64,000 nucleotides of DNA, from positions 1 to 64,000 of the forward strand of contig JAREIK010014621.1 of NCBI GenBank assembly GCA_029783825.1, read 5' to 3'. Numbering within the stretch: the stretch's first letter is position 1; every line of letters starts with the position of its first letter. This stretch comes from Sapria himalayana. Its lineage: Eukaryota; Streptophyta; Magnoliopsida; Malpighiales; Rafflesiaceae. The notes beneath the pieces were generated by a model that ran no database searches, was not told the DNA's origin, and saw only the letters and a list, made by a program, of their open reading frames with translations. Shown piece after piece: positions 1-12,665 of this stretch. The position numbers were made by a program, and so were the translations under genes.

Positions 1-385
1 ATCTATTGTCTATTTATTTATCTATCTTCTTTCTATATCATCTATCTATCTGTCTATCTTTCTTTCTCTATCCATTTATCTATCCATCTATCTATCTGTC
101 TATCTATTCATCTATCTATCTATCTATCATTCTTTTAATTTGTGTCTAAATATCTATCTGTCTGTCTGTCAACTAATCTGTCTAATTATTTATCTAACTA
201 TTTGTCTATTTATCTATCTATCTATAGATCTATCTATTTATCTATCTATCTTTAAGAAAAGATCTATCAATTTATATATCTATCTAACTCTATGTCCATG
301 ATTTGTCTCTAAATTTGTCTATCTATATGTCTATCTATCTAATAATCTTACTATCTATTTGTCTATTTATTTGTCTATCTTTACG
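1..385. repeat. TCTA/GATA microsatellite, degenerate
   Basis: Imperfect tandem TCTA, with variant units TTTA, TGTC and TAAC. Reading frames of the Tyr-Leu-Ser-Ile type arise from the repeat itself and are not genes. This is the left-most surviving piece of the array that recurs through the first 49 kb. Confidence 0.95.
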
Positions 386-745
386 TATGTATATACTCAG
401 TATATACGTACTTATATACTATAGTATATACATATATATATACATGATATACGTATGTATATATTGCACTAAATACGTACGTATATACTCAGTATATACG
501 TACGTATATGTACGTATATACTATAGAATATAGTCGTATATGCCGAGTATTATACCTACATATAATACTATAGTATATAAGTACGTATAAAGCGAGTATA
601 TACATACATATATACCAATTATATATATAAGTATGTATATACTATAGAATTACCTACATATATACTTGGTTATACGTACATATATACTATAATATTATGT
701 ATGTATATACTATAGTATTATATGTACGTATATATAAACACCTAG
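386..745. repeat. Palindromic TATAC/GTATA cluster
   Basis: Many short, self-complementary units built from GTACGTATATAC, TATACTATAGTATA and TATACTCAGTATA. The same kind of cluster occurs inside CACTA copies at 12,790-13,600, 24,290-24,480, 25,310-25,490, 26,440-26,640 and 38,390-38,690, so this stretch is probably a detached piece of that element family. Confidence 0.8.
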
Positions 746-812
746 CCTCGAATGAAACACACTATCTAGAAGAATTAGTAAATAAATCACGAGAAAGATA
801 ACATCTGCTTTT

Positions 813-3082
813 CCCTAAATTACCATGAGAAAGAATAATATCATTTGACTTCTGTAGTATTTCATCAAAATGATCCAGTCCCTAATATAAATCAATAATA
901 TGAATGATAAACACGCCACATTGTTCACATAGGAAAACAAAGTTTCCCACTTCATTTATGTGAGAAGAATTAGTAAAAAATACAACATTAATTATCCATT
1001 TTCTTAGGTGTAGAATAAGAAAGGAGATTTACCATCTAAAAGAGAAAAAAGAAAGGCTTTTGTAGTTCATCAAAAAAAACCTGAATAAACCAAATCTTAA
1101 TATAGCACCAATGAAAACATATGAAGAAAAAAGTTTCCTTCAATAGAAAGAAATAATAATATCACAAAATCTTATGGTCCATGTGCCTCTAAGAACAAAT
1201 GAAGAAAAAAGTTTGATTTAAAACAAAACAATTTCGTTTTGTTGTTGAAACTTCAGAAACATCAATATTATTTAGCATGCTAGAATGTACAATAGAAGAC
1301 CACCATCTAATCATGTATGAGAACTAGTGGCAAAGCCAGAAGTAGCAGGCTCATGTGCCTCTGACAATTACAATGGAAACAACTAACCTCCACATTTTCA
1401 ATCTTGGCAAAAATCTGGGTTTGACTATACTTTCCAAAATGAGATAGATTCTCACGGGCCTGTGCTACAAGACATATTGTTTCCAACTTAGACTGTATCA
1501 ATAACAGCATCACAAAAAAAAATCACTGGTGGAGCTTGGAAATATATTTAAAGAAAATAACATGCACACACACATACATATAGATGATGGATGTGTGTGT
1601 GGATAGTTTTATGCATGCAAACATATAGACATATATACAGATGCACCATGTTACAATTTACCTAATTTCATGCAGAAGAATGAATAGTACAAAAAATATA
1701 GGTCATGTCTCTTTGTGATGCCGGGTGTCTTCGTCCAAGGACAATAGACCTCATGTTCAAAACTCAATAGATAAAGCATCTCCGGTTTTCAAGGATAAGA
1801 TCATCATAATATTAACATCTCTCAAACCTCAGGCTAAGCTGGAGACTTGTGCACTGATTAAGATCTTTATTAAGAAATAAAATTTATGAACACAACTAAT
1901 ACAAGCTTGAAAGATTTCATGGTAAAATATATTTTACAAAGAAAACTTTTGTGGAGGGGCTAGCATAAAACTATTGAGAAATGTTTATGCACTAAAGAGT
2001 TGATAAACATATTTTCAATTTTTAGAGATTAAAAACAACACATTAAAGAAGCTTCTCTGCTGCAACAAACTATGATTCTGAAAATGATTATACAATAAGA
2101 GGAAGAACTACATCATTAAAATTACATGTCAAACATCCTCAGAGTGTCGGGTGTATAACAAGGAGAGAAAATCAATTTTATTTTGCACACCCCAAGTGCT
2201 GATAACCTGAAACACAACCAATACAGAACAACAAAAATGTTAGCATTCTCCAAATTCCAAAAGTGAAATCAATGAAAAAGATTAACCTCCATATCTTGAG
2301 CAGAAAGTGTAGGCAGTTTGATATGAATTTGGGAAACATGCAAGATGAATAGTGAGCCTACCAAAGTTGCAGAGTTCTTGATCACACAAACCACATCATT
2401 TTCCCTCACCTCATATACCTACTTGTTCAGTCAAGAACATGAGGTGTACATGAGCATTACATTATTTTGGGATTAGAGCATTCTAAATCATTATCCCATT
2501 TTAATGTCACAGGCACACGTCAAACAATCATGAAAGTTGTTCATTACCTCAAGCCACACTGAAGTAGTTTCACTTCCTGTTAACAAGTCTTGACCATTAA
2601 AAATGGTGTCCCCTGGTTGAACTGCCTGCAAAGAAAGAAACAATTTTATCAGTAGTGAAAAGAATAAATAAACATCAAATTAAATAGTGACATAGAAAAT
2701 TCAAATAATTCAAATGAAGTGCAGATAAAAAATTAACAATACAAATTTGAAGGAAAATTAGGGATTTATAAATATTGATAAATATATAACAATAAGTTAC
2801 AAGGAATGTGCTACCAAGCACATCCATTATGTTTATGATCATATTTTTATTTAATTTAAAGATCATCAATGCTATCTTTTGTTTTGATCTAGTCCACCCA
2901 TACCATTATAACTCATAAAGTACTAACCTTGGACAGGTCATCAAATTTGATGGGCAACAACTCCGACGAAGCTTCTTGTTCATGATCAGGTGTTAAAATA
3001 ACAAATTCATCAACCAGAGTGAAATGAATTTCTCATTTCTGTTAATAACCTGCAACTCAAGAACAATCGTGTCCGGCATAAC
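813..3082 (-). pseudogene. Pyruvate kinase (plant cytosolic type), internal gene fragment with introns
   Basis: Pyruvate kinase converts phosphoenolpyruvate and ADP to pyruvate and ATP in cytosolic glycolysis. On the minus strand six exon-like blocks follow in the order expected for the plant cytosolic enzyme: 3,082-2,931 (PDTIVLELQV, then LTPDHEQEASSELLPI), 2,625-2,548 (GDTIFNGQDLLTGSETTSVW), 2,409-2,287 ([23 protein letters not shown]), 2,206-2,135 ([20 protein letters not shown]), about 1,464-1,388 (SQTQIFAKIENVE, which carries the conserved IxKIEN lysine) and 881-813 (GLDHFDEILQ, ILSHGNLG). Most blocks are bounded by AG and GT. The first has a frameshift after FISL. The N-terminal part of the barrel, everything after GNLG and the C-terminal domain are absent, so it cannot make an enzyme. 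Retained introns mean a genomic copy, not a retrocopy. It could be a truncated host gene or sequence captured by the adjoining CACTA element. Confidence 0.88.
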
Positions 3083-3258
3083 CTAAAAATTGAAAAGCAA
3101 AATTTTAAATCATTTTTGATTGTAGATTAGTTATAAATAGTTTTTCATGTAATTATATATATTTAGATATACGGCTATGTATAGGTATTGATGTAGATAA
3201 ATACATTTATATATAGTAAAATGTTGATATACATATTGTTAAATACATTTATATATAG

Positions 3259-3306
<48 letters not shown>

Positions 3307-3590
3307 ATATGTATATGTATATTAAATTTATGTTATTATATTTATATATAGTTATGTATACTATTTTAATAGTTATACATATAGTAAAATACACTTATAT
3401 ATATATTTATGTGTTATTAATCTTGGGATCATCATATTTACATAATTTATTATGTAAATATTAAATATATTGTTTTATACGCACTGCTCACTAGAATCAC
3501 CAACACCCAATTTGTGATTATAATCCAAAATCACAAGCCTGTCTGAGCAGCAAAAAACATTGATATCAAGCCTGCATACCATACCTATTG
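3083..3590. other. AT-rich spacer with (TA)n tract
   Basis: Intron-like AT-rich DNA upstream (minus strand) of the pyruvate-kinase exons, with a pure TA run near 3,258-3,293. A more complex patch at about 3,480-3,590 is open for some 36 codons on the minus strand, but I do not recognise it. No gene is supported. Confidence 0.6.
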
Positions 3591-5734
3591 TGCAACCTCA
3601 GCATCCACACAATGGGAATGCATTATATCACACATGCATTAAGTATGTATACGAATCAGTGTGTATAAGTAATCCAAGCATACCATGGTTATTAATGAAG
3701 TATTATGTATAATATACGGTAATAGTGAGGATAGAAAAAGAAATTCAAAAAAAAAATAGCATAATCCAAACACACACTTCTGCATTAAGATAATCGATGA
3801 AGAGTCAGGGTAGAAAATGTACCTCAAATCAATAATAAACTCATGGCTTGAAGGAATTATCACTTACTCTACTATTAGGTTATGATGTATCGGTGTCGAG
3901 AGAGAGAGGCAGAGTTGTCTCTTGGACAAAAAGATAGTTTTTTTGAAGTTATAAAAATTCCAAAAATGTTTTATTTTTTTATCAAAACATTAAATAAATA
4001 ATAAATATATAAAAATCATAAAGACTCATATTTTCTTATTATCAAATTATTTTAAACAAGTTCATATGCTTGTAGCAAGTCACACATGAAAAACAAACAC
4101 CTTACAATTTTTAATTATCAGATTAATTAAATAATAAATATATAAATAACTTCAAAAAATAGATGTTTGGACTTCCAACTAGAAAAAAAAAATAGCTACA
4201 AAATTTACAAATTTCATAAAGCAAGGAAAAGATAAAAATATGATTTTTCTTCAAGTCACACTCCTAAAAGTTATAAACTCTTTATGTTAAAAAATATATA
4301 AATATATATATATTATAGTTATAAATTTTTAAGAATTCATATTAATTTTTATGAAGATAATATGAAATAATTTTAAAATCATAAATTGTCATATTAATTG
4401 AAATAATATATACTTTTTAAAATTCTAAAAATTACTTAAAGTGAGAAGATAATTAAAAAAAGTTTTTTTCATTATTTAAATAAAGACTGAATATTAAAAG
4501 ATAATAGTAAAAATATTACTCAATTGTTTAATTCTTATAAATTTTAGTAGGGTCAACATCTATGTATTTATTTTTAAATATCAATTTATTTTCTTTTAAA
4601 ATTAATGAAAAAATTTTAATTTTTATTATAAATCAGAATTTCAAATTTTGTAGTAATTATTTTTTTAAAAATTTCCTATAATAATAATTTTTTTTTACTT
4701 ATAATGATATAATATTTACTATTTATTCATCAATTTAGATATTTTTGTAAATATTTTCTATTTAATCATACAATAAATTATTTTACCTTTATATTAGAAA
4801 ATAATTCAATGTATGTTCATTTATTTTTTAAAATATCTTAAAAAATTTTTATATTTATAGAATTAATTATTTAATGTTACTTTAATACAAAATTTTAAGT
4901 TTCTTAATTAAAAATTTCAAATAAATTTTTTGCTTAATTTTTTTAAAAATTTTATAACTATTAAAATAGTCCTTATTAATATAATGTTATTTTGTATTTT
5001 TATATTTTTTAAATTATTTATTTATAATATCCTATTTTTATAATATTACAAGGAGAATGTGTCTTTCAAGGATCGCTCATCTATAGACCATGACATATAT
5101 TTAATAAACAAAATTAAATAAAATATTAAAACATATAATAAATTAATAAAAAATTAAATCATTAAAGATTGGAGACAGAAATTATCCCCAATGCAAATAG
5201 CTAGGGCAAAATTCCCAGCTAAATGGATATATTTTGTGAAAATAAAATTTAAAAAATAATTATTTGTAATAAAATATAAAATAGTAAGAAAAAATTTCAG
5301 ATAATTATTTAGCTATAGATTTTATCTCGATATAATTAGCTAGGGAAAATCTGTCGGTATATCCGCCACTAAATTCCTAGTTTTCTTTGCATGGAAATCT
5401 ACGAAAATATTAGCGATGGAATTTATCGTGATATAAATAGCTAGAGTCGCTAAATCTATTGCTAATTTTCTCGATATATTAGCCAAGGAAATTCCGTGGC
5501 TGAATCCATTACTAAATTTCCTGGTTTCTTTGTGCAAAGATCTACGAAAATATTAGCGACGGGAAATTTTTAATCAGATATTTCCATCGCTTATCCGTCA
5601 ATAATCCATTGCTAGTATTTATTTCAAAGTAAAATCAAAAATTTCTTGCTATTCCATAGCTAATCCCTCCCTATTTAGCTAGTGAATGATTCCTAGCTAA
5701 ATTTCTCTAGCTAAATTGATATTGTATTGTAGTG
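3591..5734 (-). mobile_element. CACTA element X, right arm (left end not found)
   Basis: The right end at 5,734 reads TTGTATTGTAGTG, the reverse complement of a CACTACAATACAA terminus, preceded by subterminal TAGCTAGGGA/TAGCGACGG motifs from about 5,310. The AT-rich interior (about 3,860-5,100) matches, inverted, the element that starts at 50,089, including a region near 3,890-3,925 related to 52,300-52,320. A short block near 3,785-3,800 shares TTCATCGATTATCTT with the leader exon at 52,428, but the donor side is eroded. Minus-strand transcription would run towards the pyruvate-kinase exons. No matching CACTA left terminus or target duplication was found. Confidence 0.7.
5310..5734. repeat. 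CACTA subterminal repeats and right TIR
   Basis: Repeated direct and inverted motifs of the TTAGCTAGGGA and TTAGCGATGG type end in GTAGTG at 5,734. In CACTA elements such subterminal motifs are where the TnpA-type protein binds (family knowledge). The next bases, ATG, do not reveal a target duplication because the other end is unknown. Confidence 0.75.
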
Positions 5735-6310
5735 ATGTAACTATTTTAACTATATATAACTATTTATAACAATATATACTATATGTATAATAACATATAA
5801 TTATAAATAATGGTATCTTACTATATGTACAGCTATTAAAACGTTATACATAACTATATTTAAATTTATAATTAACAACTTATATTTAATATACATTTTT
5901 ATATATTAATATATACAAATTTATTTTACTATGCCTATACCTCTACATAACTATATGTATAAATATATAAAATTAAATGAAGAAATATATATACATACCT
6001 ATATAAATATAAGTTTAACTATATGTGATGTATAACCACATGTAACTATATCTATAATTATAACAACATACAACATTATGTTTAAGTATATGTGTATAAA
6101 CTATATATAAATATGTGTATAACTATATAAAACTTTATATAATTAAATATAACTATATTTTAACTATGTATACATATATGAAAATCTATATATTTGTTAA
6201 TAACTTTGTATATATTTATGTATAACTACATATAACTACTTGTATGAATATATATATATATAAGTACATATAGTATATGTATAATTACATATAATTATAA
6301 ATGGGATAAT
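5735..6310 (-). repeat. AT-rich ~550-bp repeat, about one unit
   Basis: Built from TATAACTATATGTATAA-like words with the recurring anchor of type TTTTACTATGCCTATACCT. It is in the opposite orientation to the arrays at 33,960-35,990 and 61,740-63,170, as expected since copy A is inverted relative to B and C. Confidence 0.8.
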
Positions 6311-6729
6311 ACTAATTTATTGCACTAACTTGAAATTAAATGGCAAAAGATATATATAATATCAACAATATGTCAATATGTAATGACATAGCCTTAGAGT
6401 GTTTATTAGTCAAATATATCTTGCTGTTGAAATAAGGGTCCTACTCTTACCTAATGCCAACCTTGGGCCTTAGGCTCATATATGAACTTTTGTATGACAA
6501 AAGATGTGTTATATGATAGGTTTGTATAGAAAATTTTTTTTTATTATTTTATGTAATTCCTCATTCTAACACTACATTCTTTTATCTCTCCCTCTCTCAT
6601 TCTTTATGTATCACTCTCTCTCCCTCTTTTGCTTTCTATGTCATACTCTCTCTCTCTCTTGCTATTTTCTTTCTCACTTTCTTTCTTTCTTTCTTGGTCT
6701 CTTTCTCGCTCTCCCTCTCTCTCCCCCCC

Positions 6730-6788
<59 letters not shown>

Positions 6789-7113
6789 TCTCTCCCTCTT
6801 CCCCATCTCTGTCTCCCTCTCCCCATTCAAACTTTAAATTTCTTTCTTTTTTGCTTTCCTTTATTGTTCATTCACATATTTTGCTTCCTTCATCTAGTAA
6901 TAGCATGATACCTATTAATCTTTATCATCCTAAATATTTCTTTGTCTATTCATGTAGATTCTGAAAACATATGGCCTCGATAATCATGATATTTAATTTT
7001 TAAATATTCATTTGTAAGTAATTTTATTTAATTATTAGTATATTTTGAATTAATTATATGTTTCATTCAAAATAATGATTGAGCATTAATTTTTGCAAAT
7101 AAAACAAAGTAAA
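6311..7113 (+). promoter_or_regulatory. Conserved TNP2 upstream region with CT tract
   Basis: A block at about 6,400-6,560 (with CCTTGGGCC and CATATATGA) is conserved, inverted, upstream of TNP2 copies B (33,770-33,960) and C (61,500-61,735). A CT-rich tract follows at 6,581-6,830, pure CT for some 45 bases. Position just upstream of the TNP2 start in three copies suggests promoter and 5' leader; this is inference. Ser-Leu or Arg-Glu frames here are repeat artefacts. Confidence 0.55.
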
Positions 7114-10100
7114 ATGAATTCGGATCATCAGTGGATGCACAAAAGGTTTATGAATGGAATTTTGAATCAAGATTTTTTGAGTGGGCTTGAAACATTCATC
7201 AATTTTGTGTGTAGTCAATCGAGATAGATAGATTGAGAAAAAATTAAGCATCCGTGTAATAATCAGAAGTGTCAAAATATCTTTTTTCATGATGTAAACT
7301 CTATAAGATACCTTTTAGCTAAATATGGCTTTGTACCAAATTATTTTATTTGGATTTATCATGGGGAAGGTACAATGGCTCTGAACATTGACCGAAATGA
7401 GGGTACTGAATCATTTGCATATGGTGAAGAAGCATCAAACACATACCATAGAATGGTCATTGAAGCTGCTGGTGCTGACTTCAATATCTATTACATGGAT
7501 GAACCACAATATCTTGAAGCTCAGAAATTTTATGATATGCTTAAAGATATAGATAATGAGTTGTTGCTTAGTTGTAAAATACATTCACAATTGTCAATTG
7601 TGGCTCGACATATGAGTATTAAGTTAGAAAATTATATGTCTGAAAAATTATTTGATTAGGTGACAAAACTGATGAAGGAGATTGTTCCTGATACTAATTT
7701 GGTCACTAACAACTTTTAAAACACTAAGAAGTTACTATGAGTTATGGGTTTACCAATAAATATAATTGATTGTTATTTCAATGGATGTATATTATATTGG
7801 GGTGGTGATATTGATTTATATAGCTATAAGTTTTGTGATCATCCTCAGTTTAAGAAGGCACCTCGTGTTGCAAATATGCGACAAAAGATGAAAATTGCAC
7901 TAAGATGAACTATTTTCTATTTTTCATCAATTATAGAGACTATATGCATCTAATGCTATAAAACAAGATATGAGGTGAAATTCTGAGCATGAGGTTGAAG
8001 AAGGGGTGATGCGTCATCCATTAGATTCATTTGCTTGGAAGTATTTTAATCATATACATCAAGATTTTGCAGCTAAAATTTGAAATGTGAGATTGTGTCT
8101 CTACATTGATGGATTTCAGCCATTTGTCCAATCTGTACAATAATATTCAATATGGACAGTGATAGTGACACATTATAATTTGCCTCCGTAATTGTGTATG
8201 AAGGAGCAATTTTTGTTTTTGTCAATATTTGTTCCAGGGGCAAAAAATCCAAAAGACATGTTGTATGTATTTTTTCAGCCTCTTATAGTAGAGTTAAATC
8301 ATTTGTGGGATGTTGCCATTAATACATATGATATCTCAAAGAAGCAAAAGTTCATTATGCTAGTGGCCATTATGTGGATGGTGACTATCCTACATATTCA
8401 ATGTTGTCTGTATGAGTACTACAGAATAATTCGTATGCCCGTATTGCATGAAAAAGTATGATGCAATTATTCTCAAATTCAGTGGTGAACAATCATGGTT
8501 TGATAATTATCATAAGTTTCTATCTATGAATCATCCATTCCACCGAAATAGAACTGCATTTTGAAAAAAATAAAATAGCGATGAAGTTGCACTAGCAGTT
8601 CGTTCAAAAGATGATATTATGATAGATATTTAGAGTTTGGGTCTAAAGAAGGTAACTAAAAAGGATGCTACTGGAACTAATGGACCAATATACAAAATAT
8701 TTGGCGGGAAGAAACATAGTATTTTTTGGGACTTACCCTATTAGAAGTCCAATTTAATTCGTCATAACTTGGATGAATTGCATATTGAAAAAAATATGAT
8801 TGATAATATTTTCAACATTGTCCTTAATGTAGACGGAAAAATAAAAGACACTTTAAAATCAAGACAAGAGCTAAATTATTACTATCGGCATCCTGAATTA
8901 AAACTGAATGAGGCAACAAAAAGATTCCCTAAAGCTTGTTACACATTTGATGAGAAGGCAAGACAAATATTGTGTGAATAGGTTAAAATTTTGAAATTCC
9001 CTGATGGATATGTGTCAAATATGGGTAGATGTGTTGATATAAAAAATCATAAGCTATTTGGAATGAAAAGACATGACTATCATGTATTTATTCAAAGATT
9101 AAATACTAATTGCATTATGTGAATTACTTCTTCTAAGTGTTTGGAAGGTCCTTATAAAACATAGTTTATTCTTCAAACAGTTAACTACAACCACGATCAA
9201 AATAGATGACATGGTGAGGCTGGAGAATGACATACCACTTATTCTTTGTAAGCTTAAAAGGATATTCCCATTGAACTTTTTTGACTCAATGAAGCATTTA
9301 CCAATCCATTTGGCATATGAAGTAAGGATAGTAGGGCCAGTGCAATACAGGTGGATTTGTCCTTTTGAGAGGTAGATACATATAAGTAGCTATGTTTATT
9401 TATTTCAAACATAAAGTAATATTGTAATTTAAAATAATTGAAACCTAACATTATGGTTGTAGGCATCTACATTAGTTGAAATTAAATGTTAGAAACAAGG
9501 AAAAAGTTGAAAGTTCATTTTGCAATGCATATTTAGTAGAAAAAGAATCACCATTTTGTTCTTATTATTTTGAGGATCATGTCAATACAAAGAATAGATA
9601 TGTGCCTTGGAATGATGAAGCTCAACTGCTGAAAGAAGATGATTCTGTGGACAAACGATCTATCTTCAAGCACCCTGGAAGAGCAATTGGAAGAACAAAG
9701 AAAAGATGTAATACAACTGAAAAGGTTGCACCATATATTGAGTATGTATAGCCAAAATGTTTACAGGTTTAATCATAGTTTAATTTTGTCCTTAAAAGGA
9801 ATAATTAAAAATTGATATACTTTTTTCTCCCTATTTTTATATTTGTGCAGTATTTTTGTTGAACAGTTAAAAAATAGGCAAACAATAATCTCCAGTAATG
9901 AGGTCTATTATATGATAGAAATATAATTTGTGAATTTGTTCAAAAACTATGTGAGAATTATTAAGTTTTAATTTTTTGAATTATTTAATTTATTAGTATC
10001 TTTTATTTGTTAACATCATTTGTTTAATTTATGCAATAGACCAATGATCCTTTAAATGGAGATTCTAATATTTTCATTCAGAATCTAAGTAAAGGACTGT

Positions 10101-10767
10101 TTAGATATGTGACAACCTATCCTGAATATTTTGTCAATGGATATAATTTTCACACAATCAGATATGGTTCTTCTAAAACAATAATGAATAGTGATGTATC
10201 CATTAAAGTCTCAAGTTATAGGGAAGATGCGATTGATTATTAAGGTCAACTCATAAAAGTTATTGAGTTGGAGTATCCTGGACTTAAAAATAACAAGATT
10301 GTATTATTAAAGTGCGAGTGGTTTAATCCTACATGAAATGTGGGTACAAAGATTCATTCAGATTATAAGCTAGTAGATGTTAACCATAAATGCAGATAGA
10401 ATTGATATGTGCCATTTATTATGGCAGTTCAAGCCACTTAAGTATATTATTATACATATCTGAGTTTATCTCATGATAAGAGTGACTGGTGGGTGATTTG
10501 CAAAACTAAAGCTATATCAATTTTAAAGTACCAACATCTCAAAAAAGAAGAACAAACTTAGCAATTGTACTAATATTCTAAAAAAATAACGAAAATAATA
10601 TTGAGCCTGTGCATGTAGATAAAGATCCAGAAAATTTATGTGATTCAAATAGTGGCCTAATAAAAATTGAAGATGATCAATTATCTGAATATGAGTTAGA
10701 ACTTCCATCAGAATTAGATGGAATGTCAGAAGATACATTAGAGGATGATAGTGATGTCGATAATTAA
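7114..10767 (+). pseudogene. CACTA TNP2 transposase, copy A, broken by stops
   Basis: TNP2 is the CACTA transposase proper, thought to cut and join element ends. The ATG at 7,114 starts MNSDHQWMHKRFMNGILN, a transposase-associated domain; KYGFVPNYFIWIYHGEG follows at about 7,320. The TNP2 core continues with MSIKLENYMSEKLFD, CILYWGGD, EHEVEEGVMRHP, YNLPP (8,178), FVPGAKNPKD, QSWFDNYHKFL, HPFHRNRTAF and HIEKNMIDNIF (8,780). DUF4218 is seen as FRNAYLVEK-like SFCNAYLVEKE and FCSYYFEDHV (9,510-9,580) and DUF4216 as LFRYVTTYPEYFVNGYNF (10,098 on) and VIELEYPGLKNN, ending in an acidic tail and TAA at 10,765. More than a dozen in-frame stops and shifts interrupt it, so it is not functional. Open pieces are 7,375-7,659, 8,192-8,461, 8,769-8,981 and 9,476-9,751. 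An intron may explain the spacer near 9,760-10,040. Confidence 0.92.
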
Positions 10768-11805
10768 AATGTTATAATTATATTATAATATTAAAATCAA
10801 AGACTTTGCTTGCCACACAGGAGGGTCAAAGTTGAGTATTGAGCATGCTTGAAATTTAGTAAAATTTTATACTTTAAAACATCTATATATTTAGTAGTTG
10901 TCCTAATAGTCCAAATAAATCAAATCTGTGCATGGTTTTATTAATTCTTAACATTTGTTATTTTTTGACTTAATAAATACATACTCTAGGTTGGAGAATT
11001 GGGTCGAGATCCCAATTTTAATGAGATTTTCAGGAAGATGCATGTGAAGAAAGTGGATCGTCAGTTTGTTGACAAGCCTCAGATGATTGCTATAAGAATT
11101 TGTTATATTAATAAAATTTTATAATATTACGAAAATTTTGAAAGTTGTTCGGAATGCAAAATATTAAATTTATTTTATGTATATCTAGAATAGTATTTAT
11201 CTCTGTTTTATCACGGGAACTCATGGATGAACATGTGACAGTTGCTTCTCAACAAGTTGAGGCTTCTATACATCTTCAACCAATTGACTATGATTTTATC
11301 TATTTGGAGGCCATAGAAGGTCATAAGAAGCAGCGAGTGTATGGCATCAGCTCGAAGGAGTGGCATTTTGTTGTGGTAGTCATGCTTCTAATTCATCTGT
11401 CACATCAATGGTGGATGAGGTGGTAGAACAACTAGTAATGAAAACAAATGAACAATTTGAAGTTATGGAGACTGAAATGAAAGAGATGGATGAGCAGATA
11501 TCTCATTGAAGGAAGAAATGTAGGAAATGAAAGAAGAGAAGGATGAGCAGATTAATCATTTGAAGAAAGAAATGCAATAAATTAAAGAAATGAATGATGA
11601 GATGAAAGAAATAAATAATGAGATGAAATAAATTAAGAATTTAATGCAATGGTAGATGTCCTATATGGAATCATAGTTAGCGGATTTGACATGATAATAG
11701 CATTTTGAGATCCAGCTTCAAAACCATAAAGGAGAGGCTAGCACAAATGCACCAACTAATAATGAGGATGTTTTTGTATCAGAATTATTTCTTAACTATT
11801 TTTGA
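10768..11805 (+). pseudogene. TnpA-like (Transposase_24) second CACTA gene, copy A, 5' part deleted
   Basis: TnpA-type proteins bind subterminal motifs and help TNP2. Here only the back half is left. KDFACHTGGSKLSIEHA (from about 10,798) and MHVKKVDRQFVDKPQMIA (about 11,038) match the family's HTGG and FVDxR blocks. VEASIHLQPIDYDFIYLEA and QRVYGISSK match the conserved glycine block, and a Glu/Lys/Met-rich coiled coil (11,440-11,660) precedes a stop at 11,805. Against copy B the sequence after AATCAAAGAC (about 10,797) skips about 1.09 kb (B 28,265-29,355), removing the start and first exons. Further stops occur in the coiled coil. Confidence 0.85.
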
Positions 11806-12300
11806 TTTTTGTCTATGTGTAGCTAAATAGGATGATATTTTTTTGAAGGTATCATTTTTCTTTATTTTGGTTTTGTTCTTTGCTTTGCCGATTAACCTAA
11901 TCATGAATCCTTGCCGGACATCTGATGTGAAACACACAAAGAAATTATGATTCAAAGCCTTTAGACATTGTCACGGTCCTTCTTATGGATGGGTCCCATT
12001 TTACTTATCTCAGCTGGATCAAAAGGAGGCCGAGCTTCTATTATCTTCATTATTTCCGAAACATTTTATTTTTGCACACACACACTCTCTCTTTCTAAAC
12101 ATCATTGCTATCAATCTTTTAGATATCTATTGAAGTAATATGACTATAAACTCAAATTCATGTTTGTTCATGTCTATAATTACTTTTTTTATATATCTGT
12201 GAATATGTTTGTATGTACTCGAATATTTTGGGTAGAGTTTTAGCCTATTATAGGTATATAAAAGGATTGTCTTGTCCTCCTAATGTTGGGAATAGCACAT
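11806..12300 (+). other. 3' flank of tnpA in copy A, conserved with element B
   Basis: Non-coding. Pieces such as 12,080-12,175 (CTAAACATCATTGCTA) recur at 55,735-55,790 and, inverted, near 36,000. The stretch around 12,225-12,290 (TTTTAGCCTATTATAGG) is the inverted counterpart of 26,905-26,950 and 25,880-25,930 in B. Probably untranslated or structural sequence of the element. Confidence 0.6.
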
Positions 12301-12665
12301 TAGCTTCTAAAGTTGTGAGATGAACAACAAAATTCTGGTCCCACGCAGATCCAAGTTTTTTTTATGTAGTGCATATTATTTTTATGGATTGCATATTGAA
12401 TTGTTCTATAGTTACGTTGACACTTACAACAAATTGAGATTCCTTGCTTCGAACCAAGAGAGGAACCATATGGAAATAGAAGCTACAGGGTTGATGGACT
12501 AATACAATGAAGCTAAGTAATCAAAATGATTGATGCATGCACAAGGAGAGGAGAAGAAATGTTCTAAGAAAGCCGCACGGAAGCATGGAGCTATGGGGGG
12601 TGGCAGGGAAGACCCTGGCTCATGGCTTGTCTTCCAGGTTTTCCTCTAAGAGTTTTCAGACATAT
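12301..12665 (+). other. Unassigned insert within copy A
   Basis: More even base composition than its surroundings, open for 60 codons at 12,320-12,502 and with a G-rich stretch at 12,545-12,650 that would encode a Lys/Gly-rich peptide. I see no counterpart in element B at this place. It may be a captured host-gene piece, but I recognise no protein. Confidence 0.4.

Noticed and set aside
757..775. CACTATCTAG at 760 as the left terminus of element X
   Set aside because: Only CACTA itself matches, there are no subterminal TAGCTAGGGA repeats beside it, and flanking ACA does not match ATG after 5,734.
3480..3590. Minus-strand open stretch as the first exon of pyruvate kinase
   Set aside because: The translation does not resemble the N-terminal part of the enzyme in any frame.
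6606..6964. Ser/Leu- and Arg/Glu-rich frames at 6,606-6,964, 33,309-33,725 and 61,023-61,500
   Set aside because: Products of CT/GA tracts upstream of TNP2; open on both strands and low-complexity.
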